This document shows, in pieces, positions 20,925 to 33,391 of a stretch of DNA of 64,000 nt (position 1 is its first letter; every line of letters starts with the position of its first letter). This DNA is from Xylogone sp. PMI_703 (Eukaryota > Ascomycota > Leotiomycetes): NCBI GenBank assembly GCA_021399445.1, contig JAJTUQ010000001.1, positions 62,001 through 126,000 on the forward strand, in the 5' to 3' direction. The notes beneath the pieces are model-generated. The model saw only the letters and a program-made list of their open reading frames with translations, was not told where the DNA came from and did not search any database. Position numbers and translations under genes: made by a program.

Positions 20925-21405
20925 ATAGGTTGGTGTTGGCATGCCTGTATGGAGAGTGCGGAGGCGGAGCGGCAGGGCACGGTAGTATTCTATAACTATT
21001 AACTATATTCTTTCATAGGCTAAACCTACACTTAGAATCTTCGTACCTTAATCAATACACGCAATCCCCCCTACTATCGGGTGTACGTTGCGTACGATTA
21101 CTTACTCCGCTCCCGTATGGACCGACAGTACTGTAATACGTTTAAAAGATATTGTCGGTTCACACGGGAATGTGGTACATAATGATCCCAATGTACGGCG
21201 TAAGAGAATCGGAAGAGTCTAGACTGTCCCGAGGTGGATGCCCGTTAGCTTCCGAGCTGTAGCCCCCGCGATTATAAACAATGACTCCAACCAACCTTTC
21301 TCCCTCCTCAATTCTCCACGATCTCTCAACTTCCTTCACCCAGCTGCCCGAGGACAGCCAACAACGGCCAGTTCTGCGAGTATTTCTAGTACAGATCCTA
21401 ACACA
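20925..21405. other. intergenic region / promoter of quinolinate phosphoribosyltransferase
   Basis: No gene recognised. The frame of the next gene is open upstream for 56 codons from an ATG at 21238, but that stretch has no family resemblance and is probably leader. Confidence 0.5.
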
Positions 21406-22347
21406 ATGGCTCTCGCACACGGCAACCCCGCCGACCTCCTCCCAGTGCACTGGAAAGCTCAGGTAGCTTCCTGGTTCACAGAAGACACGCCCTCCTTCGA
21501 CTACGGCGGCTTCGTCGTAGGGAACGATCCCCGAACAGCAACGCTATTCTGTAAATCACGGGGCGTGCTCGCCGGCGTTCCGTTTTTCGACGAGGTCTTT
21601 GCGCAAGCAGGATGCACAGTTCAATGGCATGAGAAGGAAGGCACTTTGATAGACCCCAAGGCACGAGGTGGGAAAGTAGCTGTTGCGACGGTTAGTGGAC
21701 CGGTCAGAAAACTACTACTTGGGGAACGTGTTGCGTTGAATACGCTGAGTCGGTGCTCTGGAGTTGCGACTCGGTCGAGAGATATGGAGGCTCTGGTTCG
21801 GAAGGCGGGGTATACGGGGATCTTGGCTGGTACGCGGAAGACTACGCCTGGGTTCAGATTGGTGGAGAAGTACGGGATGCTGGTGGGCGGTGTGGATGGT
21901 CACCGACATGACCTGAGTAGCATGATTATGCTGAAAGATAATCATATCTGGGCGAGGGGGAGCATTACGGAGGCCGTGAAGGCTGCGAAGTCGGTTGGTG
22001 GGTTTGCGTTGAAGGTGGAAGTGGAAGTTGACAGCGAGAAGGATGCGGATGAAGCTATAGCCGCCGGGGCTGATATTATCATGCTGGATAACTTTGATGG
22101 TGTTGGATTGAAAGTTGCAGCTAGGAGTCTTAAGCAGCGGTGGGCAGGGAAGAAGGAGTTTTTGCTTGAATGTAGCGGAGGATTGACATCAGAGAATGTG
22201 GAGACGTATATTAATAATGGTATGTGCTCATCTTCTGTTTCTGTATCTTTTACTGATGAGTCTCTTTTAGATATCGATATATTATCTACTAGCTCAGTAC
22301 ATCAAGGAGTTCCTCACATTGATTTCTCCTTAAAGATTGATCATTAA
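21406..22347 (+). CDS. BNA6: nicotinate-nucleotide pyrophosphorylase (quinolinate phosphoribosyltransferase)
   Basis: Exons 21406-22219 and 22271-22347 give 296 aa, the usual length. I chose the ATG at 21406 (A at -3) over the upstream 21238 one because homologues begin near here. Motifs seen: [50 protein letters not shown] and [19 protein letters not shown] after the intron; together these are the PRPP- and quinolinate-binding signature. The enzyme makes nicotinate mononucleotide in de novo NAD synthesis. The 51-nt intron is a multiple of three and has no stop, so an unspliced reading would add 17 residues. Confidence 0.95.
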   Translation: MALAHGNPADLLPVHWKAQVASWFTEDTPSFDYGGFVVGNDPRTATLFCKSRGVLAGVPFFDEVFAQAGCTVQWHEKEGTLIDPKARGGKVAVATVSGPVRKLLLGERVALNTLSRCSGVATRSRDMEALVRKAGYTGILAGTRKTTPGFRLVEKYGMLVGGVDGHRHDLSSMIMLKDNHIWARGSITEAVKAAKSVGGFALKVEVEVDSEKDADEAIAAGADIIMLDNFDGVGLKVAARSLKQRWAGKKEFLLECSGGLTSENVETYINNGMCSSSVSVSFTDESLLDIDILSTSSVHQGVPHIDFSLKIDH

Positions 22348-22590
22348 CCTTCGGATTACTCTCTATGTAATATATCTATAAACTTCATAATTAGACGGAT
22401 ATGTGCTCTCAGCCTCTTTAAAAGTTTGATGTATATCCTTATACCTTTTAAATTGAAGTGTTAAGATAAAATCCGGTACAGCTTGACACGACAACAATTT
22501 CTATCGAGCATTTCAATATATTGGAAAACTTAAGAATGGTTAAGTGAATAATTTTCATTTGTATCATGTCTATCCAATAACCTTCCCCAT

Positions 22591-24416
22591 TTACACGAAT
22601 TTGCTCTCATTGTTGACATATAAGTCTACATACTCATCAACAGCCATGCTCTCCAACTTATTTTGATCGTTACCAAGTTTAACCAGCTTCTCAACCTTCT
22701 CTGCTGAGAAGTGTGGCTCAAGATGTCTCTTGTACTTGGCAAGAATTTCTGGCTTAGCCTCATCTCGTCTCCACTTATGGCCAAGAGGAGCCTCAACAAC
22801 AACCTCTTCATATACGGAACCGTCATTCAGAGTGACGGTCAAAGCATTAGGAATAGTGCGCTTCTCGGGATCGTGGTAGTCAAGGGTGAATTGTGGGTCT
22901 TCAACGCAGGTGATCTTTTGGCGGAGAGACTCAACAAGTGGGGAGGTAGCTGCCTCGCTGCCATCGGTGTAATCGGTAGCTTCAAGGCGGCCGTATACAA
23001 GCATGACGGAAGCCATGTACTGAATGCAGTGATCACGGTCAGCGAAGTTGTCCATTGGTTTGAATTGTTTGTCGATGATTCTGATGCAGGCCTCGTGGGT
23101 TCGGCAAGTGACTTCCTTGATGTCTGCAGCAGTCTTGCCTTCACTCTTTAATCTCTGGTGAATCTTCTTTGCGGCCTCAATTGCAGTCTGAGAGTGGAAT
23201 TCGGCTGGTGTTGTTAGCTAAACCCACTTCTTATGAAAATAGCAAACCTACCTGGATAAGAAACCTTGAACAAAACATTCTCCATAACGTAACTTCCGTA
23301 TGGTCGCTGGAACTGGAATGGTTTGCCCTTGAACAAAACGTCATAGAAACCCCAAACTGGAGCAGATAGAACGGTTGGAACACCAGGCTCACCCTTCATA
23401 ACCTTCAAAGCGAGATTGACAGCACGTTGGCACGCATCTCCAGCAGCCCACGACTTGCGTGACATGGTGTTTGGTGAGTGTCGGTAAGTTCTCAAACTCT
23501 GGCCATCAACCCAAGCTTGGGTGACAGCATCAGCAGTTTGTTTTTCAGTAAGACCAAGCATTTTAGAGACAACAGCGGTACTGGCAACCTTGACGAGCAC
23601 AACATGGTCCAGTCCAACCTTGTTGAACGAGTTCTCAAGTGCTAAGACACCCTGGATCTCATGTGCTTTGATCATAGCTTCTAAGACCTCCTTGACAGTG
23701 ATGACCTTTCCGTTGCCCAACTTTCCACCAGCACGGTTTGTCCGTGAGATCCAGTCTGCAACTGCCAGAATTGCACCGAGGTTGTCGGAGGGGTGACCCC
23801 ACTCAGCAGCGAGCCAGCAGTCATTGTAATCCAGCCATCGGATCATGGCACCAATGTTGAAAGCTCCATTGACGGGATCTAGCTGGAAAGGAGTTCCTGG
23901 GACTTTGGTACCATTGGGAACGACGGTGCCCTCAACAATTGGGCCTAAGAGCTTGGTGCACTCCTTGAATCTCAAACCCTCAAGACCACATCCTAGAGTG
24001 TCGAGAAAGACGAATCGAGCGGTGTCAAACTACATGGGAGAGACGCGGAAATCAGCCTTTCAAAGTTCTACTACACTGATATCCCAAGTCGTGGAGAGTT
24101 TTCTCCAAAGCAATAAGTCAATAGTCAATCAACTCACAGCAAGGTCCGAGTCAATCGGGGTATGGTGGACATAGCTGGCGATATCCTTGATCTCAGGATC
24201 ATACTCCCTGGCCTGTGGAGGCGGGGGAGCACCAGACCGCAGGGCCGACATTGTGGAGAACTGTTTGAAGGAGGAAGAGGGGACGACGCTGTGAAATTTC
24301 GACGTTCGTACAGCAGGAAGAAGAGCGAGAGGGCTGCCCCGCACCGCTCGCGATTGGAGCGACGATAGCCGTAGGTTTTGAGATGCTCGTCGCACACCGC
24401 GATTGAGCGTCGACAT
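22591..24416 (-). CDS. mitochondrial MmgE/PrpD-family 2-methylcitrate dehydratase
   Basis: Exons (minus strand) 24138-24416, 23252-24029 and 22591-23204 give 556 aa. The first about 55 residues are Arg/Ser-rich with few acids, a mitochondrial presequence. After that come [50 protein letters not shown] and [19 protein letters not shown], all characteristic of PrpD. The family dehydrates 2-methylcitrate in propionyl-CoA breakdown (methylcitrate cycle). Joins restore [13 protein letters not shown] and [17 protein letters not shown]. No prpB- or prpC-like neighbour is in the window. Confidence 0.93.
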
Positions 24417-25442
24417 AATTGAAGTGAGGAAGGGAAGGAAGGCGTCAAAGGGCGGTTAGCACACGAAGAAGGGAAGAGAAATTCGTGCCCTGGCAGACTG
24501 AGCTGGGAGATTTAAAGCTTACCGAATGTTTACGCCCTCAAGTCCCGCCAAACGCTGCTCTGTCTGCCCCGGCTCGCGGTTATTTCCATCCGAGGTCCGG
24601 AAGAGGAAGCGAGACTCGCTTGATGCCTTAGGCTCGTATGGAAACCGGCTATTCATGGCTTAAGGGAGAAAAATACTCCGCACTTTTCTAATAATGCAGT
24701 GGCTTTCCATAGTGTAGAGGAAGCGGGCAGCTATTTGTATTCATGAATACGTACATATAAATCAGATTAATTGATCAATTGGTGTAAAGTTAGATAGCTT
24801 CGGTCATGTAGAGCATGACAAGGCAACGAGTAAGTACTTTTGACGCCTGAGGCTCAGCAAACAACACCTCGGCTTGATACAGCACAAGCACCAGAGAGTT
24901 CGGCCTTACATGCAGTTTCAGGTTCTGTGCTAGTAAGTTAGTAAAAGTTACCTGTTCCAACTCTTGCAAACCCAATTAGACCTGATCATTATTGCCATAC
25001 TGCGAATACAAAAATGGGGTAATCTCACCATTGGAATACTGCACACGCACAGCTCTGTCCGAAACCGGCTTGTATAGCTGTGTCAGACAAGTGAAGTACC
25101 CGGGCTCGCCGCGGTATCATCTGGCTTATGAAGAGAGTTGTACCGATGTGGACTTCAATTGCCACTGAGACAGAGTTGTCCATGGCCAATTTAGGAATAA
25201 GCCATAACTAACTAATAGGATATTTATATGAATCTGGTTTGGCCGAGGTCCGATTGGGAATTATTTTCAAGAGTGTACCCACGTTTGTAAATTGGATTAA
25301 ATTATCCGATACTCAGTCGCAAATGGTGGGAAAGGCTAATATCTGTTAATAGCTTTGTAATTATGACTAGATCCCAAGGAAAAGAAACTTTGCTTAGATT
25401 ATGCTTCAATATATACGGGAAATAGTAATGAGTGACTCAGTT
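24417..25442. other. intergenic region, PrpD promoter plus unassigned sequence
   Basis: Promoter of the PrpD gene at the left. Only short frames without recognisable homology in the rest. Confidence 0.5.
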
Positions 25443-26624
25443 CTAGGCCGCAGAATCATTCCTCAATGAAATCACGATTCTCCAATTAAAGATCCTCAAA
25501 TCCTTTCTGATTGCCGTCTGATACTGCTCTGACTCTCCCTTTCCTTTATGCTTCTTGCTAGTTTCGTTCTTTAATTTACTCCTTAACTTGGTAAAACCCT
25601 TGTAAACCTTCTCCTTTGCTTGACGTGCCGCTCGAGATACCTGAGTCTTGCTCTGACGATAAAGCTCCTGGGAACAAGATTTAACTTTTGTGATTATGCC
25701 TAGTTTCCAGTTATCCGGCACATAGAACGCAAATTCAATTTTGATGTATGAGGGCTCTGTTTTCACTTTGGTTATGCTTATCGAAATTCCTTTCCTAAAG
25801 CTTTGCGGCGGTATTGGAACTTCCATCGCAGGATTGACTTCTCCAGTGTCTGAGTTCGTGCTGCGCTCATCGGTTGCCTGGAATTCACTCATGCTGTTCA
25901 GCGTTTCAAGTTGTTTCGAAATCACGCTTTGCGCCATTTCTTCCTCAACTTCTGACCTTGGTAAAGGCGGCAAAGGAGAATTGTGTTGTGTAGGAGGAAT
26001 GGAAATCTGATTGACACGTTGTGATAGGGTTACGTTTACCTTGGATGCAGTCAACACATCTCCAGAATAATTAGACAAAGAATAGCCATCGGCTTCGGGA
26101 GCTTGAGGATAGAGAAGATCTGCCCAGGTACTAGAGGCTGCACAGTCCTGTCTGGGAGACTTGTCTAATATGGAGACTCTTTCAAAGTCTCCATTTCCCT
26201 GTATTGATATTGCTCTGTCTAAAAATTCCTCGAGTTTGTGCAGTGAAGAAGCACAAGCTATTTCTTCGTTGTCTTCGATCTCTGTTGCGGTTCGTTCGAC
26301 GCTGAGAGAAGTCCGCACCGTCTGCCCTCTGGAAAGAGATGGTTCACTCAAAGGAGTAATGTCGCCACTACCACTGTTAGTGTCGAGGTTTGTTGGAAAA
26401 GTCTCAAGTATCTTGAGTCGTTTCTCTTGAAACTCCATTTTAGAATCTATATTCCGTAAGATACTGAGGATATTCATCAGAACATTAGAATCCACAACAT
26501 CCAGAGAGGGTATCATTGAGTCGTTTGAAGTGGATCGAGAGAGCGATTGGACATTCTCTACCCAATGTCCATTGTGCTTGGACCAACCGGGAGACAGGTC
26601 TGTGATAATGCTCAACGCTGCCAT
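25443..26624 (-). CDS. hypothetical protein, Ser/Thr-rich with basic C-terminus
   Basis: Single open frame of 393 aa from the ATG at 26622-26624. I do not recognise the family. Residues 1-60 are moderately hydrophobic, about 60-270 are Ser/Thr/Glu-rich and probably disordered, and about 320-370 are strongly basic and helix-prone (SRAARQAKEKVYKGF, LRSKLKNETSKKHKGK). No signal peptide or membrane segment. The open length in a region of ordinary base composition supports a real gene, but it may be lineage-specific. Confidence 0.6.
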   Translation of the reverse strand: MAALSIITDLSPGWSKHNGHWVENVQSLSRSTSNDSMIPSLDVVDSNVLMNILSILRNIDSKMEFQEKRLKILETFPTNLDTNSGSGDITPLSEPSLSRGQTVRTSLSVERTATEIEDNEEIACASSLHKLEEFLDRAISIQGNGDFERVSILDKSPRQDCAASSTWADLLYPQAPEADGYSLSNYSGDVLTASKVNVTLSQRVNQISIPPTQHNSPLPPLPRSEVEEEMAQSVISKQLETLNSMSEFQATDERSTNSDTGEVNPAMEVPIPPQSFRKGISISITKVKTEPSYIKIEFAFYVPDNWKLGIITKVKSCSQELYRQSKTQVSRAARQAKEKVYKGFTKLRSKLKNETSKKHKGKGESEQYQTAIRKDLRIFNWRIVISLRNDSAA

Positions 26625-28076
26625 GATGTCTTCCCATATGCCTTTTTCTAATAGAAAGATATCAGTGATAAGATCACCCCTAGAGAAAATATGAAAATTG
26701 TGAGCTTTGATATTTCCTCGACATCACTAAGGTTTTGTATAATATTTCGTGTAAGTTTTGGAGCTTCCAGCCTGCCGCCCCTCCTTTTACATAATGATAT
26801 GGCCTTTGCACACATACCTACACACCTATTTAGCGTCGATTTATCGTTCAAAGACACACCATATTTTATCCTTGTCCTGCTACCTCTTGACTGCTGCTCT
26901 TCTGGTTAAATTTTTATAACCTGTATACGATGCAACTATCTTACTGGCATTGCTATTGGTTAACAAAAGGCCAAGGAAAGGTGATTACGTTGCTCAGTAC
27001 AAGCAGACTGAGCATATGACTGATTTATTGAACACCTCTTATGAATTCAAGTTTTACTTCCCTGCTGAGCCGGCTTCAGATGGTTGCATGAATGCAAAAA
27101 CGGTTTTATCTTAGATTTCAAGCTGGGATACGGTGATGTCTTACGCCGGCAACTCACCTGAAATAGCCATCTGCATGATAGTTAATTTTTATAAGTATAC
27201 AAATCAAGGGTCCTGGTGAACCCATGCTTTCACATCGCGTCTAGAATACCACAAGTAGTATAAACTACTCTGAAAGAAGACAGTTGGATCCACATGTGGC
27301 TTGAGTGCTCTAGTGTCGTGAGCCTTTGTACGTCGATGAACATCCGGGATGGTTAATGTCTTAAAAGGTATTAAATTCTTTTTACACATAAGGTAAAGCT
27401 ATCTCCGATTACTCTTCATATTGAAGAGCGGTCCCAGCAACTACAATCTTTAGCCTTCTCAAACTCGACACTTCAGTTTGGTCTTGAGAATAAATAGAAA
27501 GTTTCTCGTTATCCTCGGTAATATACAATACCTACCACCTTTCAAACGACTATATCATTATCACTGAATAAGATTTCCCCATCCTATTTTCAATTTACGT
27601 CACTGCCATATCTCCGAAACAGCCGTTTTCGTGTGTTAAAGTCTCGCTCGGTATCGGGTCCCTACTTACCTAAATAACGTACGATCATGGTTAACTCCCC
27701 TAATTCTCCAAATTCCTGCCACTTGCTGCAATTTAATGGAGGTAGCATGAATTGGAGAGGGACCCCGAAGCTTCATGTCAGCGCAAGTGACGCTGTATTA
27801 CAGCTCCGATTACCGTTGTGTTTCAGCCTTAATATCCCAGGATTCCACTACTGCTACTCCTAACTAATTTACCACTTCAAGCTCACAATTCGTAATTAAA
27901 TCTCGTCTTTTGTACATGCATTATTAGCCTCCCGACTCTTGGTTACTGAAATTCTTTAGCGAGTTTGGAGTGCATTTGCTGCCTACGTTTCCCTGTGGTC
28001 TTCCATCGTGATTATTGCCCATGTTGTGTTCCCTGTTTATTTGACATAGTTTCCTCCGAGACATCTGCGATTACGA
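26625..28076. other. gene-poor intergenic region
   Basis: AT-leaning sequence with short frames only. No gene, RNA gene or repeat recognised. Confidence 0.5.
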
Positions 28077-28799
28077 ATGGAATACTCATCTTCAGACACA
28101 CCGTGCCCTCCTTCGCTCCTCTCGCTGCCAGTAGAGCTGCGAAAACAGATTCTGTTCCAGGCGTTCCTCGTGATCTGTTCCCCGGCACCCGCTTACGCAT
28201 TGAATCGGAATCCCCTCCTGGTTAACCTGATTTTTGCTTCCGATTTGCCCGATAACGTCCATGATGCGCGCAATTCGCACATTTATGGCCTTTGGGGGAG
28301 AGAACCCATGAGTCGACTTTTGCGAATCAATCACCAGGTTGCGGCCGAGGCAATTGACGTACTTTATGGAGGCGCCTTTATCTTTGAGTTCTCGGACACC
28401 ACAAGTGTGACTAAAGTAAAGCGCTGGTTGAATTTAGTCGGCGATAAAAAGTTCTTGATTCGGCATATTGCTATGTCTACAGTGATAAATCTCAAAGCAT
28501 TGTCGCTATTAAGTGACGAGGCAACTCAGTCAGCAATGTGCGTAAACCGTCGACACCGAGAAGCTTGGGAATACTTGAAGGCAGAGCTTCCAGCGCTGAA
28601 GACAGTGAGGATATACTTTGGGTTTGTAAACACATTGAGAGGTGGGCCACCGGGCAAAGAGAGATTGATGGATCAAGTAATGGCATTAGTAAAAGTTTTC
28701 CAAGGAGTAGAGAGGCTGTGGATTGATGGGAACCGTTTAAATGAGGAGAGAAGGGATATCTTACGGGAATGCAGAGATTGGGTAGCGGATATGGGATGA
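28077..28799 (+). CDS. 2EXR/F-box-like hypothetical protein
   Basis: Single exon, 240 aa. The N-terminal LLSLPVELRKQILFQAF (about 14-30) is the F-box-like/2EXR opening common in fungal proteins. RLLRINHQVAAEAIDVLYG (about 81-99), then F.FEF, is the matching second half of that domain. Such proteins are numerous in Pezizomycotina and mostly uncharacterised. A role in ubiquitin-ligase recruitment is only a guess from the F-box likeness. Confidence 0.75.
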   Translation: MEYSSSDTPCPPSLLSLPVELRKQILFQAFLVICSPAPAYALNRNPLLVNLIFASDLPDNVHDARNSHIYGLWGREPMSRLLRINHQVAAEAIDVLYGGAFIFEFSDTTSVTKVKRWLNLVGDKKFLIRHIAMSTVINLKALSLLSDEATQSAMCVNRRHREAWEYLKAELPALKTVRIYFGFVNTLRGGPPGKERLMDQVMALVKVFQGVERLWIDGNRLNEERRDILRECRDWVADMG

Positions 28800-29491
28800 A
28801 GCAGAAATGGCTTTATTGTATTCCTCAAATTGTGGCATACTATCAGAGGATTTTTGATTGGTCAGATGTAAACAATGCAATGCGACATTAAAGTATACGG
28901 ACGACCAGTAGCCGTGAATGAGGAATAAGTATTTCGACTTTAGGCTTGGTCAAGAAATTGTAGCACGTAAACTAGAAACAATAGCTATAGAAGTACTAAG
29001 TGAATGCTCTAGGATGGGACACCTGTGGTATACCATGTGTCCTAAGAGGAGTTATTTGAGGCATAAATGCGTATGTTATAAAGGATATCAATCAAGTGTT
29101 AAGGTTGTACTACCTCGCCACTATCATTAGAACCCACAAGTGTGCTACCAAACTTATAATATTCTGCTTATATAATCGACAAATAAGAATCATTAAATCC
29201 ACTATGGGGCTGTAGTATGACCTGTAGGTTATTTTTTCAGTTCAATTCATCCGTTAGTGGGGTGAATAGTTACGTTGATGGCAAAATTCAGGCCGTGTTA
29301 TTGAGCCGCCCCAGTTTTCGGCCCAACATTATAACGAGCTCTTTTCCCTCTCGTAGGAGTAATCTTCTATTGTTAATTATTTCCTAGGCTTCCTCCGCGC
29401 AATCTGTATCGAACCGTGCGTACTCCTAAAGGAACGAAGTTATCTTGTCATCTTGACTTTACAGCCCTTATTACTACCCCGCAGTCCCGAG
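28800..29491. other. intergenic region, no gene recognised
   Basis: 3' flank of the 2EXR-like gene and promoter of the epimerase gene. Confidence 0.5.
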
Positions 29492-30608
29492 ATGACGGAC
29501 ACATCTCTCCCCACCAGACCAGCTGGTGGAAAGCGCATTGTTTTCACGGGTGGCAGTGGTAAAGGAGGACGCTATGTGCTTCCTTATCTCATTGAAAAAG
29601 GACACAAAATTTTGAATCTGGATTTAGTTCCATTCCCAGATCCCGACGCGGGGATTTACACTCTAAAGACAGACCTTACAAAGTCTGGACAGGTCTTCAA
29701 TGCGCTGACATCACATTATAACATGGACGGTTATGGTGAGAATAACCTACCCCAGCCACCAGATGTTGTGATTCATTTTGCCGCATATGCAAGGAACTTG
29801 CTCGTCCCCGATAACGAGACCTTCCAGGCAAACGTCACCAGTACCTACAATGTCATTGAAGCTGGTATGTTCCTGAAAACACCACCTAAAAGATGAAAAG
29901 AATAAACTAATACATTTATCACAATACCAGCCTGTAAGTTGGGCGTCAAGAAGATCATCATTGCCAGTAGTGAGACTACTTATGGTGTATGCTTTGCCCA
30001 AGGAGACGCAGATTATCACAGTTTTCCTCTAGAGGAAGACTATGACGTGGATCCCGAAGATTCATATGCTCTTAGTAAAATCTGCGGTGAAAAGACAGCA
30101 CGAACAGTAAGCTAGATTCCTTTTGAGAAATATATAGATGTCAGAGCTAAATACTTTATTTCTCATAGTTTGCACGCCGGTTCAACGTTGATATTTATGT
30201 CCTTCGTGTGGGTAATATCATTGAGCCTCAAGACTGTAAGTCATGCAGCTCCTATATCTTTTGGAGACGCTTTCTGACAATGTTTAAGATGCTACTAAAT
30301 TCCCCCAATATATCGCTGATCCCCCTTGTCGCAAGCGTAACGCCTGGTCTTACATTGATGCTCGAGATCTTGGCCAGATCTGCGACCTAGCAATCAAAAA
30401 GAGCGGACTAGGTTTCCAGATTTTCAATGCTACTAACGATACTATCACTGTGAAAGGCACAACTAAAGAATTTCTTAAGAAGCACTGCCCAAACGTGAAG
30501 ATTACTCGGGAATTAGGTGAATTCGAAGCTCCACTTAGCAACAGGAAAATTAGGGAGGTATTGGGATTTAAAGATGTACATGATTGGAAAAAGTATGTCA
30601 ACATATGA
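29492..30608 (+). CDS. extended SDR, NAD-dependent epimerase/dehydratase
   Basis: Exons 29492-29864, 29931-30106, 30169-30235 and 30289-30608 give 311 aa. The ATG at 29492 is preferred over an in-frame upstream codon. The Rossmann motif is FTGGSGKGGRYV (about 18-29), the strand-end acidic pair LDLVPFPDPD follows, then VIHFAAYA, and the active site SSETTYG with the YALSK catalytic Tyr-Lys. Joins restore IEAACKLGVKK and EPQDYATKFPQYIAD. Close relatives include uronate dehydrogenase-like and sugar-nucleotide epimerases; the substrate cannot be told from sequence. Cytosolic, no signal peptide. Confidence 0.87.
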
Positions 30609-32064
30609 TAAGAAGTGGCCTAGACGTAGGAAAGAGTTTGATGTAGGATATACTTAAGAGCAGAGCTGAGTTAAAAAAAAGTCTGGGACGTATCATATAA
30701 GTGGCTTCTTGGGGATATTTTCAGAATTTCTTCATTTACCATCATTTTATCCATATCAGTTCCACAGATAATAGTGTCTGTTGAGTTTTATTTTGCCTAA
30801 GCCAATCTTACCGATCAATTAACTATCTACCCATGTTTAAATTAAACAAGCGTAATAAGCATTCACTATTGTGGTATTTTCAAGTAATTCCTTCTCTTTC
30901 GTGAATTCATTCGGTTAGTATGCTCGCTGTTCTTGCTTAGCAGCTTAAGTGCTGATCACCCTCGGCTTAGTTAACTCACCTGAGTAACTTGAGTATTACT
31001 CTAAGCCGAGCATCTTGAATAACTCTCTTAATTGATAGGTTAGAGCGGATGAGAATACTTAGGCTCTGAGAGTGACTGTGTTATACTGGAATAAGGGCCG
31101 GTATTGGCGGTTTGGAGGCGATTTAGCTGTGGCCCTTTTAATGTATGTTAAAACGTAAAGGACAAGCCAGAAAATGTAGAGTCAGCCGGCTCTACTGGAG
31201 TTATGCTAGTAGTACTTAGAGTCATATTACACTTCCATAAAATAATAATAGTAAGTATAAAACAATCATGGAGATATTCATATTAACGCGAGTTAAATGG
31301 CCAGAGATACTTCTTTTAAGTGTCTGTAAAGATATAAATACAATAATATATATAAGATGCAAGATAAGGTCTTACCGATAGTCTGCTATTTATTTTCGCA
31401 TGCCTGACACTCTGCTATTTACTATATCACACGTTAACATCCCTATAGATCTTCAGTACATCACCCTCCCAGATACCTGGGGAAAGTTAACCTTTGATTT
31501 GCGGTTCACATCCCGAGCTACCAACACTCTACATTCCTCAAATCTTCTATTGTTGTAAATGCACGACCTGTTTGACAGAATCTCTCTTCTTAACAATCAA
31601 TTTCGATCCTCAACTTTGATCTACACACTTACCACCTTCAACAGCTAAATAACCCGATTTATCCGTAACCAAACAGCTCTCTCTTTGCGTGGCTGGTAGA
31701 GACCTTTACAAGTGAGTTCTCCCGCTATGATGCCGAATATGTCCCGGAGTTCTTCCGGATGAGGATCGAGGATGTGAAGTGCGTAGTCAAGCAAAAGATT
31801 AATTAACTAGCTGTGTATAAAGCAATAAGAGATATCATATAACCGCCATAGAACCGGTAGGTGAACGGCTTCCAGTTTTAAAACTACAGTAACTACGGAA
31901 TAATCATAGCACTCAGTTTACTGGTCCCCTCGATTTAACCACTACTGTGCCATATTCCTAACTGTTCTCACAACCAGTTAAGTAGCAAAGAAAAACTATG
32001 TAGTAATATATCATCAAGAAGATATAGTTACAAAGTCTCAGATATGGTATATTTATCTAGATGT
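30609..32064. other. gene-poor region with repeat debris
   Basis: Contains the solo inverted-repeat end at 31094-31137 and a local inverted repeat CTCGGCTTAG / CTAAGCCGAG (about 30961 and 31001). Around 31440-31560 the minus strand reads a short plausible peptide (IWEGDVLKIYRDVNV), and around 31690-31800 the plus strand reads FSRYDAEYVPEFFRM. I recognise neither; they may be exon remnants. Confidence 0.45.
31094..31137 (-). repeat. solo terminal repeat related to the 14767-15508 element
   Basis: Reverse complement reads GGGCCACAGCTAAATCGCC then TCCAAACCGCCAATACCGGCCC, matching the element end at 14767 apart from a few substitutions. I found no partner end nearby. Confidence 0.6.
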
Positions 32065-33391
32065 TTAGTACTCTATAGACTTCTTAATCTTATCATATAC
32101 TCCTATTAGCTTCGTTAGTCTTTGATACATTATCATCTCAAATTCAGCAAAACTTACTCGTAACATCTGGGATCGTAAATCTCTCATACAGTAGAGGTAA
32201 ATGAGTGCTCCATCCGGCAACTCTCATAACGGGTGCCTCGAGCCTTAAGAAAGTTGCCTGATCCTCTTGTATCGTCGCTGCAACTTCAGATCCTATTCCG
32301 GCATTTACCATGCTTTCGTGCACAACTATACATCTCCCCGTCTTGCGCACACTCTTCAGCACGCATTCCTTATCCCAAGGGTACACTGTCCGGAGGTCGA
32401 TTAATTCAATTTTAATTCCAAAGTCTTTTTCTGCTTTCTCAATTGCAGAAATGCAGGTGTACAATGGGTGTCCGTAAGATATTATTGTTACGTCAGACCC
32501 TTCTTTTAAGACCTCTGCTTTTGATAATGGCAGAGTATATGCCGCCGTTGGGACCTGCTCAACAGCAGCACGGTAAAGAGCTTTTGGTTCCATGAAGATG
32601 CATGGGTCATTGCTTTGAATGGCTGAAAGTAACAAGCCCTTAGCTTGAAGTGGTGATCTTGGCATAATCACGCGCAACCCCGGAATATGCGTGAACAAAC
32701 TTTCAGGAGATTGGGAGTGGTAACTAGGTGACGAATTAGCCCGAATTCTATGCAAATGTTCAATAAATTCGAGTCCTCACAGTGCCCCATGGCCAACTCC
32801 TCCGCATGGTACTCTGACAGTCAAACCGCCGGCATTCCTTCCTTGTGAACCGTCCCTATACCTAAACTTTGCAGCCTCGTTAACCAGCTGGTCAAATGCT
32901 GGATAGATATAATCGGCAAACTGTATCTCCGCAACAGGCCGCATGCCTTCTGCTGCAACCCCAATCGCAAACCCAATTATACCCTGCTCAGTCAGAGGTG
33001 TATTGAATACCCTCTCACCCCCGAAATTTTCTGCTAGATTCATACTGCACCGAAATACTCCGCCAAAGGCTACATCTTCTCCAAAGAGCAGGACGGAATC
33101 GTCGCTAGCTAGTGCCGTGGACAAGGCATCATTGATGGCTTGAAAGAGGTTCATGCGCTTTGTGGTACCATTGCGCACATCTGCCGGCAGCTCTTGGTTC
33201 TGAAGAGCTGATTGCGAGCTGTGTGCAAGAAGTGGAGTCGTAGAGTAGTCGGTGGGAATGTTCAAACGTGCCCCCGACGGATGCGTAGAGTATGGACGGT
33301 AGCATGCGCCGATCCTGAGAATGTGCTGAGAGGTCTGAGGACGTACTGAATGGAGGACTCTCCTTGACGATAACCTGAATGGTATCTTCAT
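32065..33391 (-). CDS. mitochondrial branched-chain 2-oxoacid dehydrogenase E1 beta subunit
   Basis: Exons (minus strand) 32781-33391, 32158-32723 and 32065-32102 give 404 aa. The ATG at 33389-33391 starts an Arg/Ser-rich presequence ([17 protein letters not shown]), typical of mitochondrial import. Core motifs: [60 protein letters not shown] and [13 protein letters not shown] across intron 1. The tiny third exon supplies the conserved end [12 protein letters not shown]. With E1 alpha, E2 and E3 it decarboxylates branched-chain 2-oxoacids from Val, Leu and Ile. It is transcribed divergently from the GH5 glucanase gene. Confidence 0.94.

Noticed and set aside
21238..21405. 56-residue N-terminal extension of quinolinate phosphoribosyltransferase
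   Set aside because: No homology or targeting character that I can defend; the ATG at 21406 matches the usual protein start.
22591..33391. PrpD and BCKDH E1-beta as a propionate/branched-chain degradation cluster
   Set aside because: The two genes are metabolically related but 8 kb apart with unrelated genes between, and no shared promoter element was seen.
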